From Arthrobacter ulcerisalmonis (lineage in GTDB: Bacteria > Actinomycetota > Actinomycetes > Actinomycetales > Micrococcaceae): a stretch of 64,000 bases of DNA. A program made the translations under genes and the position numbers. The stretch is from contig NZ_UXAU01000019.1 of the NCBI RefSeq assembly GCF_900609065.1, positions 124,001-188,000 of the forward strand. The letters run 5' to 3'. The notes beneath the pieces are model-generated. The model was given only the letters and a program-made list of their open reading frames with translations, made no database searches and was not told the origin of the DNA. Shown here piece by piece: positions 45,358 to 54,339 of this stretch (position 1 is its first letter; every line of letters starts with the position of its first letter).

Positions 45358-46838
45358 TTATTTTGCGGCCAACCCCGGAGAACGGCGGTTCTTGATGAAG
45401 TCGAGGGCAACGTCAAAGACCAGGAAGACCAGCAGGCTGATTCCCAGGAGCGGCACGGCAATTCCGACGCCGGCGGCAACGAGTGCCACGCCAAGGGTCA
45501 GCGGCCACGGTGCGTTGCGGACGAAGGAACGTGCAGGCGGGCGCCCAGCAGCCCAGGCAGGACCTCTGGTGGGGCGGCGTTTCCACCACATGAGGTAGCC
45601 GCCCACGACGCTGGTGGCCAAGCCCAAGGCGATGATGACCAGCACCAGTTGATTGGCTAGACCGAACAGGACGCCCATGTGGGCGTCGATGCCCCAGCGG
45701 GTGAGTTTCGCGGGAAGGTTGAAGTCTTCATAGACCAGCTTGCTGCTGACAGTCATGGTGCTGGGATCAATAGCGACTGCGTCGGCCTGAGTAGGCCAAG
45801 ATCTGTCGATTTCGGTCACTGTCCAGGCGGTGCCTTCCTTGGCCGGTGGTTTGATCTCGATCTTGCCTGCGTTGATGAGCGGTTCCTGGCGTGCAGCGGC
45901 GAGTACGTGGTCGTACATAGCCGGATCTGCCGTACCGGTTGTCATTGCGGCATGGTTGTGACCGCCGTGGTCGTGCTCACCGGCGGATGGGGTGGCCGCC
46001 GCGGGCGTCAGCGCGGTGGGGAGCTTGGGAGTAGTCCAGGCCAAAGACGAACGCAGGGTGGAGATGTTGTCACCGGCAAACTGCGACCACGTCAGGCCTG
46101 TGGCGGAGAGGAAGAGGAAGCCGAGCAGCAGTGCTGCGCCGCCGGTCGCGTGTACCTTGAGCAACTGAGGACGGCTGAAGCGTCCCTTCCGCACGGCCGT
46201 GGCAGGGCTTTGCCAGTCTTTTTCGTGTTTTTCGTGGTCGGTTTTCTTCGTCGGGGTTTGGTGAGCCACAGCAGCAGGCCGGCGAGGGCGATCACCCACA
46301 GCCAGGACGCAGCAAGCTCGCTGTACATGCGGCCAAAGTCGCCGAGGTGCAGGTTGCGGTGGAGTTGATCGATCCACGTTCGGAACGGCAGGACGCCGGT
46401 GGTGCCGTAGACGGTCAGATCGCCGCGGACTTCAGCGTTGGCAGGATTGATGAAGATCGCCCGGGATTCCGATTCGCCCAAGTTTGGGTCGGCGAACATG
46501 ATGCGGGTCGTGTCCCCTGGTTTGGGGGCAGGCTGGACAGCTGAAGGTTGCTGGTCTCCTACTATTTGCTGCGCCGCACGAATCTGCTCGGATAGGGGCA
46601 CCGAGGTCTGGGAGACAGGAACATGGAGTTCCTTGTCGTAGATGCCCTCCTCCATCGCAGGGGTCAGCGCGTACAGTGCGCCCGAGAGCGCGGCGATGAG
46701 CAGGAAGGGGCCGACAAAAACACCGGCGTAGAAATGGAGCCGGCGAAGCAGGGCCCTCAGGGGACCCCCAGTCCGTTGCCCGGTTACTCGGGGCGACTCG
46801 GCGGGTGTGCCGCGGTCAATGGTGATGGTGTTTGTCAT
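45358..46838 (-). pseudogene. PepSY-associated membrane protein, frameshifted
   Basis: Two overlapping frames make one PepSY_TM protein. The N-terminal half (from ATG 46838) reads LRRLHFYAGVFVGPFLLIAAL ... WIDQLHRNLHLGDFGRMYSELAASWLW ... LWLTKPRR. The continuation RFSRPQLLKVHATGGAALLLGFLFLSATGLTWSQFAG to the C-terminus is in the -1 frame. The switch falls within about 46205-46250, at a tandem 9-bp repeat with two A5 runs (coding strand). The intact protein would be about 493 residues with four helices. Such proteins accompany iron/heme and copper uptake genes. The break may be a mutation, a sequencing error or recoding. Confidence 0.75.
46219..46236. repeat. Tandem 9-bp repeat at the PepSY frameshift
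   Basis: TTTTTCGTG occurs twice in a row on the plus strand. Slippage here, or loss of one A in a run on the coding strand, explains the frame change. Confidence 0.7.
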
Positions 46839-46963
46839 GACGTTTGTTCTTCCTCGAAAAAGCTCCCACCGGTCGCAGTGACGAGGCGGAGCGCAGGGCA
46901 AGGGGCAGCGCACCGTGACCACCCTTCCGGGGGATGGTTCACGGGCGCTGGGTGAGTAATGGT

Positions 46964-48205
46964 TTAGGTGAAGAGCTGGTCCCCGATGAATCCGCCGGGT
47001 TGGCACCCCGGCGGGACGGCAAAGACGGCTGAGCCCACAGGGGTGGTCCACTCATTGAGCAGGTCCAGCTCGTCCAAACGGCGTTGGATCGGCACGAATT
47101 GCCGTTCCACGTCTGCCTGGTAGGAAACGAAGATCAGCCCGGAGTCGGACACCGCACCAGAAATGGACGCGGCGTCGTAGTTGAAAGCCCTCCGGAAGAT
47201 CCGCTGGGTTTCGTCCTCTGGGCGTGCACGGCGTAGGTGGGAGAACTCCGCAATGATGGGAAACCCCACAGGATTGACCGCCGCGAAGTCCGGTTCCTCG
47301 TGTTCAGTGGTTCCGGTCAAGGGAGCCCCGTTGGACAGCTTGCGCCCCACGGATTCTTCCCGGCCGGAACGGTCCAGTTCATCCCATTTGTCCAGGTTCA
47401 TCCTGATTCGCCGGATGACCAGGGACGTGCCGTTCTCCGTCCACGCGGGGATCGCGTCAGTGCCGTAGACAACCTCTTCAAAATGTCCGGTACCGGCAGA
47501 TGGGTTGGTTGTTCCATCCACTTGGCCGAAGAGATTGCGCGTGGTTGTACCCGGCTTCTCAGTCCCGTAGGCCCGGCGAAACCCCGTTTGCACCCACCGG
47601 ACACTGGTAAAGCTCCGGCTGTCCTTGAGCAGCATCCGTTGGGCGTGTGCCACGGTCAGGGGATCATCACCGCAGATCTGCAGCAAAAGATCTCCGCCGG
47701 TGAACTCCGGGACCAACCGGTCCACGGAGAACGCCGGGAGGTCCTTCAGCCACGCCGGACGACGCCGCGGCGCCACCACATCCACCAAAGCGGATCCAAA
47801 ACCGAAAGTCACCGTCAGCCGCGCCGGGCGCAGGGCAAGTTCACCCTCAGTGTCCGCCAACGCAGCCTTGCCTTGGGTCAGGTTGGCAGCATCGTCGCTC
47901 AAGAGCTTCAAGAGAGCCTTCACGCGCTGGGGCGTGGACTCCGGTCGAAGATCTAGCGCGATGAATATGCCGTGTGCCTGGGCGTCGGTACCGATCCCGG
48001 CCTGGCGGGCGCCGTGGAAAGGAACCGTCTCCGAACCGTTCGCGTCAAGTACTGCAGGAGGTGCCGCGGCCTGGGTTTGGCTGGCCGTCAGCTGCGCGCC
48101 GGCAGCTGCCAGGGCACCGAGGCCGGCGGCCGCTCCACCGAAAAGCAGATGACGTCGCCGGACACCGGTTTCCTGCCGGTCCGGGCCTTCAGTGGGGGTA
48201 GTCAC
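46964..48205 (-). CDS. efeB: Dyp-type heme peroxidase / deferrochelatase EfeB
   Basis: 413 residues. A twin-arginine signal (RRRHLLFGGAAAGLGALAAAGAQ, about 17-45) sends the folded protein across the membrane. The Dyp signature is NLFGQVDGTTNP (GxxDG), and the proximal heme histidine is probably in the REEPDFAAVNP region. EfeB-type enzymes use peroxide and extract or oxidise heme iron. The GTG start overlaps the stop of the copper chaperone gene by one base (TAGTG). EfeO and EfeU are not nearby. Confidence 0.93.
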   Translation of the reverse strand: MTTPTEGPDRQETGVRRRHLLFGGAAAGLGALAAAGAQLTASQTQAAAPPAVLDANGSETVPFHGARQAGIGTDAQAHGIFIALDLRPESTPQRVKALLKLLSDDAANLTQGKAALADTEGELALRPARLTVTFGFGSALVDVVAPRRRPAWLKDLPAFSVDRLVPEFTGGDLLLQICGDDPLTVAHAQRMLLKDSRSFTSVRWVQTGFRRAYGTEKPGTTTRNLFGQVDGTTNPSAGTGHFEEVVYGTDAIPAWTENGTSLVIRRIRMNLDKWDELDRSGREESVGRKLSNGAPLTGTTEHEEPDFAAVNPVGFPIIAEFSHLRRARPEDETQRIFRRAFNYDAASISGAVSDSGLIFVSYQADVERQFVPIQRRLDELDLLNEWTTPVGSAVFAVPPGCQPGGFIGDQLFT

Positions 48206-48807
48206 TACTTCGACGGGGCTGGCGTAGCAGGCTCGCTGTGGTTGTGGTCCATGGAATCGTGGCCCGCATGGTCCTCAGAGGGGCTGCTTTCGCCTGGCAC
48301 ATAGTTTTCATTGGCGCCCGCGAAGTCCTTGCCCTGGGCAGTGAAGGCAACCGTGCCGCCGTCGGACGTCTTCAGCTCAAAACTGATGTCGTCCCCAGCG
48401 AGGACAGGTTTCGCCAGGCCCATGAGCATTATGTGGTTCCCGCCTGGTTCGAGCGTCAGCTCGCCCCTGGCGGGTATTACGAAGCCACCCTGCTTCGCCT
48501 GCATCTGCATGCTGCCGTTGTCGCCCATGACGGTTTCGTGCAGTTCAACCATGGGTGATTCAGGGGTGGTGGCACTGATGACCGTGACATCTTTGTCGCT
48601 GGTGTTGCGGATGGTGCCAAATGCTGCAGACATTCCTGAATCTGCGGCTTTGACCCAAGGCTCTGAGACTGTCAGCGCCGCGGCGGCGCTAGAGGTTGCC
48701 GCAGAGGAAGGGCTCGACGCCGGGGTGCTGGCTTGGGCGCACCCGGTCAGTGCCAACCCGGCTGCTGCGAGAACGGATAGTACGGGGTAAAGGGCTTTCT
48801 TAGGCAT
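48205..48807 (-). CDS. Copper chaperone PCu(A)C lipoprotein
   Basis: 200 residues. A signal peptide ends in the lipobox LTGC (Cys about 23), followed by a Ser/Ala linker. The domain has the PCu(A)C copper site: LHETVMGDNGSMQMQ and then GNHIMLMGL (H-M ... M-x-M ... H-x-M). The tail is His/Asp/Ser-rich (EDHAGHDSMDHNHSEP) and could also bind copper. It delivers Cu(I) to extracytoplasmic targets such as cytochrome oxidase. GAGGAG precedes the ATG. Co-transcribed with efeB. Confidence 0.93.
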   Translation of the reverse strand: MPKKALYPVLSVLAAAGLALTGCAQASTPASSPSSAATSSAAAALTVSEPWVKAADSGMSAAFGTIRNTSDKDVTVISATTPESPMVELHETVMGDNGSMQMQAKQGGFVIPARGELTLEPGGNHIMLMGLAKPVLAGDDISFELKTSDGGTVAFTAQGKDFAGANENYVPGESSPSEDHAGHDSMDHNHSEPATPAPSK

Positions 48808-48831
48808 GATGATGCTCCTCGTGGAGTAAAG

Positions 48832-48865
48832 CCCTTCACGGAGGACGTATGGCGTCCGTGAAGGG
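48832..48865 (-). terminator. Hairpin between copC and PCu(A)C genes
   Basis: 11-bp perfect stem (CCCTTCACGGA and complement) with a 12-nt loop, followed on the minus strand by CTTTACT. It lies just before the PCu(A)C ribosome-binding site, so it may terminate copC transcripts or attenuate the downstream pair. Confidence 0.6.
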
Positions 48866-48888
48866 AAAGTAAATGATGAGAACGGCGG

Positions 48889-49524
48889 TCAATCTCTTCG
48901 GGTCGCGGCTTTACGGACCCCAACCACGACAGCCCACAGCAGGTAGAGGGCGACGCCACCGATGGCGCCTATTCCGGCAGCCGGAAGCCAGCCGGGCAAT
49001 GTGGCAGGTGTTCCGTCGCTTGCAGGAGTATCCGGTGACGGCTGCGTGGCTGAGTCGGCTTTCGCTTGAGGTGCGACCGTCCCAGCACTAGGGGCCGGGA
49101 CGGAGCCAGGTTGAGCGTCAGCTCCTACCAGGAACGAGTAACTGCCGTTGATCGGGTGCCCATCGCTGGACACCACCCGCCAACGAACCTGGTATTCACC
49201 AGCCGGGAGGTCAGCGGCCAACGGCTGCGTCAGGGTCTCCCGGTCAAGGACAGACATCCCCTGAACCCAATTCTTCAAACCGGCATCGACCACACGGATC
49301 TCATGACCGATCTTCAGCAACGGTGCACTGAACCGCAAAGCGACACTCGACGGTGTGGTGGCAAAACGTTCATTGGCGTCGGGGGTTGACGAGACTAACT
49401 CGTCATGGGCGGATGCTGACGGCGCGCCGACCAAGGCTAAACCAAGGCACAACACAGCCAGCAGCAGGAGCTTCCTGCTGCCATGGATCCGCCATGTGAA
49501 TGAATGCAAGGAATAACTTGCCAT
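48889..49524 (-). CDS. copC: CopC-domain copper-binding protein
   Basis: 211 residues. A signal peptide is cleaved after SASA, leaving His as the first mature residue (AHDELVSSTPDAN), as in CopC where the N-terminal amine and His bind Cu(II). A second site is DGHPINGSYSF. A Pro/Ala/Ser linker (about 140-175) and one C-terminal membrane helix anchor it outside the cell. ATG 49524 with GGAAG 5 nt upstream is preferred to 49548. Between a His-rich membrane protein and the PCu(A)C gene in a copper cluster. Confidence 0.9.
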   Translation of the reverse strand: MASYSLHSFTWRIHGSRKLLLLAVLCLGLALVGAPSASAHDELVSSTPDANERFATTPSSVALRFSAPLLKIGHEIRVVDAGLKNWVQGMSVLDRETLTQPLAADLPAGEYQVRWRVVSSDGHPINGSYSFLVGADAQPGSVPAPSAGTVAPQAKADSATQPSPDTPASDGTPATLPGWLPAAGIGAIGGVALYLLWAVVVGVRKAATRRD

Positions 49525-49585
49525 GGCTGCTTCCCGCCCCGCGACCACCGTTGGCGGGCAGGGCTAAGTGGGTGGTGAAGGCGTC

Positions 49586-50206
49586 TTACGCCTGATACAC
49601 GACCGGAAGCAGCGGCGGCCCGCGATGCCGCATCACCAGCAACGGGACACCAAGATTACGCAGTGGCCGGACAGGCCAGTCCGACGGATCACACGGTGCC
49701 TCCGCTGACACCGCCAAAGGGTGAAACACAGGCAGGAACGGAATTAACGTCAGCCCCAATGCCTGAATCAGCCGGAGGGCTGCAACTTCACCATGCCGCA
49801 ACGCCGCAATCGTCAGTACAGCCGCGATTGCGTGCCCCACCCACATCACCGGGCTGGAATGATCCATTCCGTCCACAGCGGTGGCCGGGTCCAGCATGAT
49901 GTGGGCCGAATGCCCGGAGTGGCCGGAAGATGAGCCTGCCGCCACAGGTGCATGGGGCGAAGTCCCAAGACTGAAAAGTCCATGGAAGACGGCCTGGCTG
50001 AGAACAACAGCGGCGCTCAGTCGCCAGAGCGACAGGGAGCGGCCGGCCAATGCCGTGCACACCAGCCCGGACAACGCCAGCGACAACAGGGCAATGGCAG
50101 CGTCAGGAGGAGGACCGCCGGCAAGAACGTGCGAGGAAGCAGCCAAAAACGTAGCCACACCGGCCGCGACAAGGCCGCGCAAAAGGCGCACCCCGCGTCC
50201 AGTCAT
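49586..50206 (-). CDS. His/Met-rich membrane protein of the copper cluster
   Basis: 206 residues with about five membrane helices. The loop SSSGHSGHSAHIMLDPATAVDGMDHSSPVMW is dense in His and Met, as in copper-handling proteins. The C-terminus is basic. It resembles small actinobacterial membrane proteins located beside copC. It begins the minus-strand copper cluster and is followed by copC after 61 bp. A role in copper transport with CopC is inferred from composition and position. Confidence 0.78.
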   Translation of the reverse strand: MTGRGVRLLRGLVAAGVATFLAASSHVLAGGPPPDAAIALLSLALSGLVCTALAGRSLSLWRLSAAVVLSQAVFHGLFSLGTSPHAPVAAGSSSGHSGHSAHIMLDPATAVDGMDHSSPVMWVGHAIAAVLTIAALRHGEVAALRLIQALGLTLIPFLPVFHPLAVSAEAPCDPSDWPVRPLRNLGVPLLVMRHRGPPLLPVVYQA

Positions 50207-50339
50207 CAGCCCCTCTTTTCGCCCGCCGGCAACCGAATCCGTCCTGGCTGCGTCTACTCGCGGATCAGTCTACTTCTACAAGACGTCGAAAAGGAACAAG
50301 CTCGAGTGGCCGACTCAAAAGGGCCAGGGGAGGCACAGA

Positions 50340-50371
50340 CGACGCCGGCACCTGCCTGCGTGCCGACGTCG
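50340..50371 (-). terminator. Hairpin terminator of the MarR-MFS operon
   Basis: 12-bp stem with one mismatch (CGACGCCGGCAC / GTGCCGACGTCG) and an 8-nt loop, 17 bp past the MFS stop. Confidence 0.65.
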
Positions 50372-50387
50372 AACGTTTCCAAGCGGT

Positions 50388-51641
50388 TCAGGCTGCCGGT
50401 GCCCGCCGAATGGCCGTGCGGATGGTGGTGCGCAGGGTGAGGTGGTTTTGGCGACTGACAGCGATGACGGCTGCGATACCGGTAACGAGGACGATGATGC
50501 CGCCCACAGCGACGGACCAACGGGCGCCGTACTCGGATCCGATCCAGCCCATCAACGGTGCACCCAATGCTGTGCCGCCGTGCAGGATGCCCAGGTAGAG
50601 CGCCAGGACCCGGCCGCGGAACTGCGGTTCCACGGAGAGTTGGATGCTGGTGTTGCAGCTGTTGAGGAACGTGATGGATGCCAACCCGACGGGGATGAGG
50701 ACCACAGCGTAGATCCAGAACGTCGGCGAGATGCTGCCCAGAATGGTGAATGCACCCAGGCCGATGGCGCCACCCAGAAGCAGCCGGAGGCGTGGTCCGG
50801 ACCTGCGAGCGGCCAGCAGGGCGCCGGCCAGCGTACCTACCGCCATGATGGAGCCGAGCAGGCCGAACTCGCCCGGCCCCACCCGGAATTCGGTGGTGGC
50901 CATGAGGGCGTTGGTGACGGGGAAGTTCATCCCGAACGCGCCCAGGACGCCTACCAGGACCATGATGAGGACAAGGTCCGGGCGCTGGCGGACGTAGCTG
51001 ACGCCTTCTAGGACCTGGTGCTTGCTGCGGCTGACCGGCGTGGGCGGGGTGAGCCTGTCCACCCGGATCCGGAACAGCGAGATGATGACGGCGGCAAAGC
51101 TGGCTGCGTTGATCAGGAAGACCGGGCCAGTGCCCACCCAGGCGATCAGCACGCCTGCGATGGCAGGGCCGGTGAGTCGGGCCGTGTTGAAAGAGGCCGA
51201 GTTGAGTGCCACAGCGTTGGGAATGTGGTCCTGGTCCACGAGTTCCGAGACAAAGGATTGGCGGGCAGGTGCGTCGATGGCGCTCGCGATACCCAGAAGC
51301 AATGCGGCCAGGTACGCGTGCCAAAGTTGGGCGGTGCCGGTGACCACCAGCAGGCCGATCGCGAGTCCAGTCAATCCCATGGCCAGTTGGGTCCAGAGCA
51401 GGATGATGCGTTTGCGGTACCTGTCGGCAAGGACGCCACCGTAAGGGCCCAGCAACAACATGGGAAGGAACTGCAAGCCGGTGGTGATGCCCACTGCTGC
51501 GCCGGAATGATTGGTGAGGACCGTCAGGACCAGCCAGTCCTGGGCCACCCGCTGCATCCAGGTGCCGACGTTGGAGACCAGCGCGCCGCCGGCCCAGATC
51601 CGGTAGTTGGGGTTTTCCAGGGCCCTGAACATGGCGCTCAT
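50388..51641 (-). CDS. MFS exporter (MFS_3, EntS-like)
   Basis: 417 residues with 12 helices, beginning MSAMFRALENPNYRIWAGGALVSNVGTWMQRVAQDWLVL, the MFS_3 signature found in EntS and macrolide exporters. Motif A is GVLADRYRKR. GRVLALYLGILHGGTALGAPLMGW is motif-A-like in the second half. ATG 51641 overlaps the MarR stop (ATGA). Probably exports an antimicrobial or siderophore-like compound and is repressed by the upstream MarR. Confidence 0.9.
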   Translation of the reverse strand: MSAMFRALENPNYRIWAGGALVSNVGTWMQRVAQDWLVLTVLTNHSGAAVGITTGLQFLPMLLLGPYGGVLADRYRKRIILLWTQLAMGLTGLAIGLLVVTGTAQLWHAYLAALLLGIASAIDAPARQSFVSELVDQDHIPNAVALNSASFNTARLTGPAIAGVLIAWVGTGPVFLINAASFAAVIISLFRIRVDRLTPPTPVSRSKHQVLEGVSYVRQRPDLVLIMVLVGVLGAFGMNFPVTNALMATTEFRVGPGEFGLLGSIMAVGTLAGALLAARRSGPRLRLLLGGAIGLGAFTILGSISPTFWIYAVVLIPVGLASITFLNSCNTSIQLSVEPQFRGRVLALYLGILHGGTALGAPLMGWIGSEYGARWSVAVGGIIVLVTGIAAVIAVSRQNHLTLRTTIRTAIRRAPAA

Positions 51642-52093
51642 TTGGCGCTCAATTGCTGCATCAGGTGAGCTGCCCGGCTGAGGACGAGCCGGTCTTCTTC
51701 GCTGAGGGTAGCCACGCGTTGGGCCAGCCACGCTGTCCGCTCATTGCGGGCCTCAGCGAGCACTTCTCGGCCGGCTTCGGTGATGTCGATGTTAACCTGC
51801 CGGCCGTCCGTGGGATGGGACTGGCGGGCAACGAATCCCTGCTCGTCGAGGGCATTGACGATCCGGTTCATTGAGGGCGCCTGGACGTGCTCCAGGTCGG
51901 CCAGCTTCCGTAGTGTCTGCGGGCCGCCGGTGAGTTGGGCCAGGACCGAGTACTGGCCGGGGGTGATGACTTCGCCGGTGGCCTCGATGCGGAGCCTGCG
52001 GGATGTCCGCATCACCGCGGTCCGGAGGTCGATGGCGAGAGTATCTGGCTGGGTGGCGTCTGGTGTTTCCGGGCTGGTGGTGGTTTGGGGCAT
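51638..52093 (-). CDS. MarR-family regulator of the MFS operon
   Basis: 151 residues with the MarR winged helix: ITPGQYSVLAQLTGGPQTLRKLADLEHVQAPSMNRIVNALDEQGFV, then RQSHPTDGRQVNIDITEAGREVL. A strong AAGGAGG lies 13 nt before the ATG, a long spacing. A perfect TTAGCA-N-TGCTAA palindrome stands 31 bp upstream, so it is likely autoregulated and controls the coupled exporter. Confidence 0.92.
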   Translation of the reverse strand: MPQTTTSPETPDATQPDTLAIDLRTAVMRTSRRLRIEATGEVITPGQYSVLAQLTGGPQTLRKLADLEHVQAPSMNRIVNALDEQGFVARQSHPTDGRQVNIDITEAGREVLAEARNERTAWLAQRVATLSEEDRLVLSRAAHLMQQLSAK

Positions 52094-52124
52094 GTTCGCG
52101 GGTGCGCCTCCTTGGCGATAATAG

Positions 52125-52137
52125 TTAGCAATGCTAA
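52125..52137 (-). promoter_or_regulatory. MarR-type autoregulatory operator
   Basis: 13-bp perfect palindrome (TTAGCA-A-TGCTAA) plus another TGCTAA half-site at 52145-52150. It overlaps a possible promoter on the minus strand (TTAGCA, 17 nt, TAACTA). Confidence 0.6.
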
Positions 52138-52218
52138 TTAGTTCTGCTAACGATTATGCTCCTCTTGCGGCGCGACGGCAAGGTCCTGCGGGGTGTGCTT
52201 GGTCTCTCAAGCGCGGCG

Positions 52219-52611
52219 TCAGCCCGTATGTGCGTCCCGGACGTCCGACGGCGTCTGGCCCTGTAGAACCCAACGGTTACCATCCGGATCGGTCAAGGAA
52301 GCGAACAGCACCCCACCCATGTCCTGCACCTCCGTGACATCCGCTCCTCGACCTGCCAGCTCGGCATAAAGCTCGTGGAGATCCGGCACCACCAACTGCA
52401 AACCCTCGAGGCTGCCGGGCACCATGCTGGTCATGCCGGTGCCAATCACAATGGATGTGGCCGATCCAGGGGGAGTCAACTGGACCACCCGCATGCCGGG
52501 AATGTGTTCCACATCGTGATCCACGGTGAAACCAAGGGTGTCCGAGTAGAACGCCTTGGCACTGTCCACATCGGACACGGGAACCTGTACTACTTCGAGT
52601 CGCATCTGCAT
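52219..52611 (-). CDS. VOC/glyoxalase-family protein
   Basis: 130 residues with paired beta-alpha-beta-beta-beta modules of the vicinal oxygen chelate fold: LEVVQVPVSDVDSAKAFYSDTLGFTVDHDVE opens module one and GVLFASLTDPDGNRWVLQ closes module two. Small VOC proteins include dioxygenases, lyases and antibiotic-binding proteins. The specific reaction cannot be named. Start at 52611 or at the in-frame ATG 52605. Confidence 0.88.
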   Translation of the reverse strand: MQMRLEVVQVPVSDVDSAKAFYSDTLGFTVDHDVEHIPGMRVVQLTPPGSATSIVIGTGMTSMVPGSLEGLQLVVPDLHELYAELAGRGADVTEVQDMGGVLFASLTDPDGNRWVLQGQTPSDVRDAHTG

Positions 52612-52745
52612 GCGGTCACTCTACGCCGGGAGGCTGCAGCAGTGGGGAGGGCTGCACCAAGCTCAAGATCAGCTCAAGGACCGATCAGGGTTGCGTCCAG
52701 CACCGTGCCCCTGGACGCGCTGCCAGCTACTGGCCAATAGGCTCA

Positions 52746-52772
52746 GGGCGGTTTCTCACAAACGTCGCAACA
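52746..52772 (+). repeat. Left terminal inverted repeat
   Basis: 27 bp identical to the complement of 63298-63324, ending 23 bp before the transposase ATG, the normal place for an IS30-family left end. Confidence 0.85.
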
Positions 52773-52795
52773 CCGACGGAAAGTGGTGTTGATTC

Positions 52796-54166
52796 ATGCG
52801 CAGTTCGACGCGCCGATCGAGGAAAATGGGGCCTCCGGGCTTGGTTGAGAAGAGGCCCTTGTATGTTCAGCTCATGAAAGAAGGGCACTCCAACCGGGCA
52901 GCATGCAGGATTCTAGGGATCAACCCGAACACGGGCCATCGTTGGTTGCATGGACGCAACGGTGTCGAGGGCTTGGTGCAGCAAGGCTTGGATCCGAGGC
53001 CTCGTAAGGCGGTTCCTGCGGCAGGTGGGTCCAGCCGCTATTTGTCAGAGGACGAACGCATCTTCATCGCCGACCGGTTGCTGGTTCGGGCAAGCCTCCG
53101 ATCCATCGCTCGTGATCTTGGGCGGTCCCCGTCCACAATCAGCAGGGAGTTGGCTCGGAATCGCCCCGACTCCCGTCGCTATCATCCGTTCCGCGCCCAG
53201 AAAATGGCACAGAAGAGAAGGCCGCGGCCAAGGCTGGCCAAGCTTGCCGGTGATGAGGAGTTGCGGCATTACGTCGTGGAGTGCCTGTCGAAGCGGTGGA
53301 GCCCTCAGCAGGTCTGCCGGGCCTTGAAGAAACGGTTTCCAGGAGAAAAGCATCGGCATCTGGCACATGAAACGGTCTACCGCGCGCTTTACCATTTGAG
53401 CATCCGCCCCGTTCCAGCCGGGTCTGCTCGGCTGCTGCGCTCGGGTAAGTTCAGCAGACGGCCGCGGTCCAGGACCAAGGTGAAGCCACGCCAGTACATT
53501 GCTGATGCTCTGAAGATCGGTGACCGCCCAGCCCACATCGCTACCCGGGAAGAAGCGGGCCATTGGGAAGGCGACCTCATCATGGGGAAGGGGAACAAAT
53601 CAGCGATAGTGACGCTGGTGGAACGCTCTTCCCGGCTCCTTGTCGCCTTCGCGCTCCGTCCAGGCAACAGGTCCGATAACATGCGTGACCAGCTCATTGA
53701 GGCCCTGCGGGTCCTGCCGGCCACGCTGCGGAGGACGTTGACGTGGGACCGTGGCTCGGAGATGGCCAAGCACGCTGAGGTCACCGCGGCGCTGGGGACG
53801 CTCGTGTACTTCTGTGATCCGGCCAGCCCCTGGCAACGTGCTTCGAACGAGAATGCCAACGGCCTGCTCCGCCAGTACTTTCGTAAGGGTGCAGACCTCA
53901 GCACGGTAGAACAAGCCGAAGTCCGCTTCGCCGCGGATGAGATCAACAGCCGTCCCCGTGCCGTCCTCGGGTGGGACAGTGCAACCGTCCGGTTCACTTC
54001 CCTCCAAACGCTCGCTGCGCTTCAGGACACTGCGGGTTCCACTGTCGCCAAAGGCACGGTTCCGCTGCCCACAACCGGGGACAATCCTTATGGGTTATCC
54101 ACCGCTGCGGCTGACAGGGAGCTACCCCAATGGCTCCCAACTTCAGCCGTGGATAACCCGAATTGA
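52796..54166 (+). CDS. IS30-family transposase
   Basis: 456 residues. The N-terminal helix-turn-helix part has ASLRSIARDLGRSPSTISREL. The DDE core is HWEGDLIMGKGNKSAIVTLVER (D), TWDRGSEMAKH (D) and PWQRASNENANGLLRQYFRKG (E of NENANG), the IS30 arrangement. No frameshift or stop is seen, so it should be functional. ATG 52796 begins 24 bp after the terminal repeat. The 3' end carries a long palindrome. It is the only transposase in the window. Confidence 0.95.
   Translation: MRSSTRRSRKMGPPGLVEKRPLYVQLMKEGHSNRAACRILGINPNTGHRWLHGRNGVEGLVQQGLDPRPRKAVPAAGGSSRYLSEDERIFIADRLLVRASLRSIARDLGRSPSTISRELARNRPDSRRYHPFRAQKMAQKRRPRPRLAKLAGDEELRHYVVECLSKRWSPQQVCRALKKRFPGEKHRHLAHETVYRALYHLSIRPVPAGSARLLRSGKFSRRPRSRTKVKPRQYIADALKIGDRPAHIATREEAGHWEGDLIMGKGNKSAIVTLVERSSRLLVAFALRPGNRSDNMRDQLIEALRVLPATLRRTLTWDRGSEMAKHAEVTAALGTLVYFCDPASPWQRASNENANGLLRQYFRKGADLSTVEQAEVRFAADEINSRPRAVLGWDSATVRFTSLQTLAALQDTAGSTVAKGTVPLPTTGDNPYGLSTAAADRELPQWLPTSAVDNPN
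54092..54159. repeat. Long hairpin at transposase 3' end with DnaA-box-like arms
   Basis: Perfect 11-bp arms (GGGTTATCCAC / GTGGATAACCC) enclose an inner GGGAGC/GCTCCC stem. Each arm holds TTATCCAC, eight bases of the DnaA box consensus TTATNCACA, in opposite orientation. It lies within the coding sequence. Confidence 0.55.
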
Positions 54167-54339
54167 CCCCCAGATGTGGACAGCTGGAGAGGGCACGCGC
54201 CTGATCGTTTCAGAAAGTAGGCGGCTCGTTCCCGTAATGGCATCTTGGTAGGTAGCTGCGACCTGATTGCCGGATCCCCGGTTACCAGGGACTACACGAC
54301 AATTAGAAGCTCCTGTGTGGATACGAGCGATAGAAGTCG

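Noticed and set aside
46228..46236. Programmed -1 frameshifting at A-rich runs
   Set aside because: The heptamer begins with G rather than A, and no downstream stem-loop was evident. Mutation or sequencing error is simpler, although not excluded.
54167..54339. Right inverted repeat immediately after the transposase
   Set aside because: The 27-bp end and its complement were looked for in this stretch and not found. Only unrelated short matches occur.
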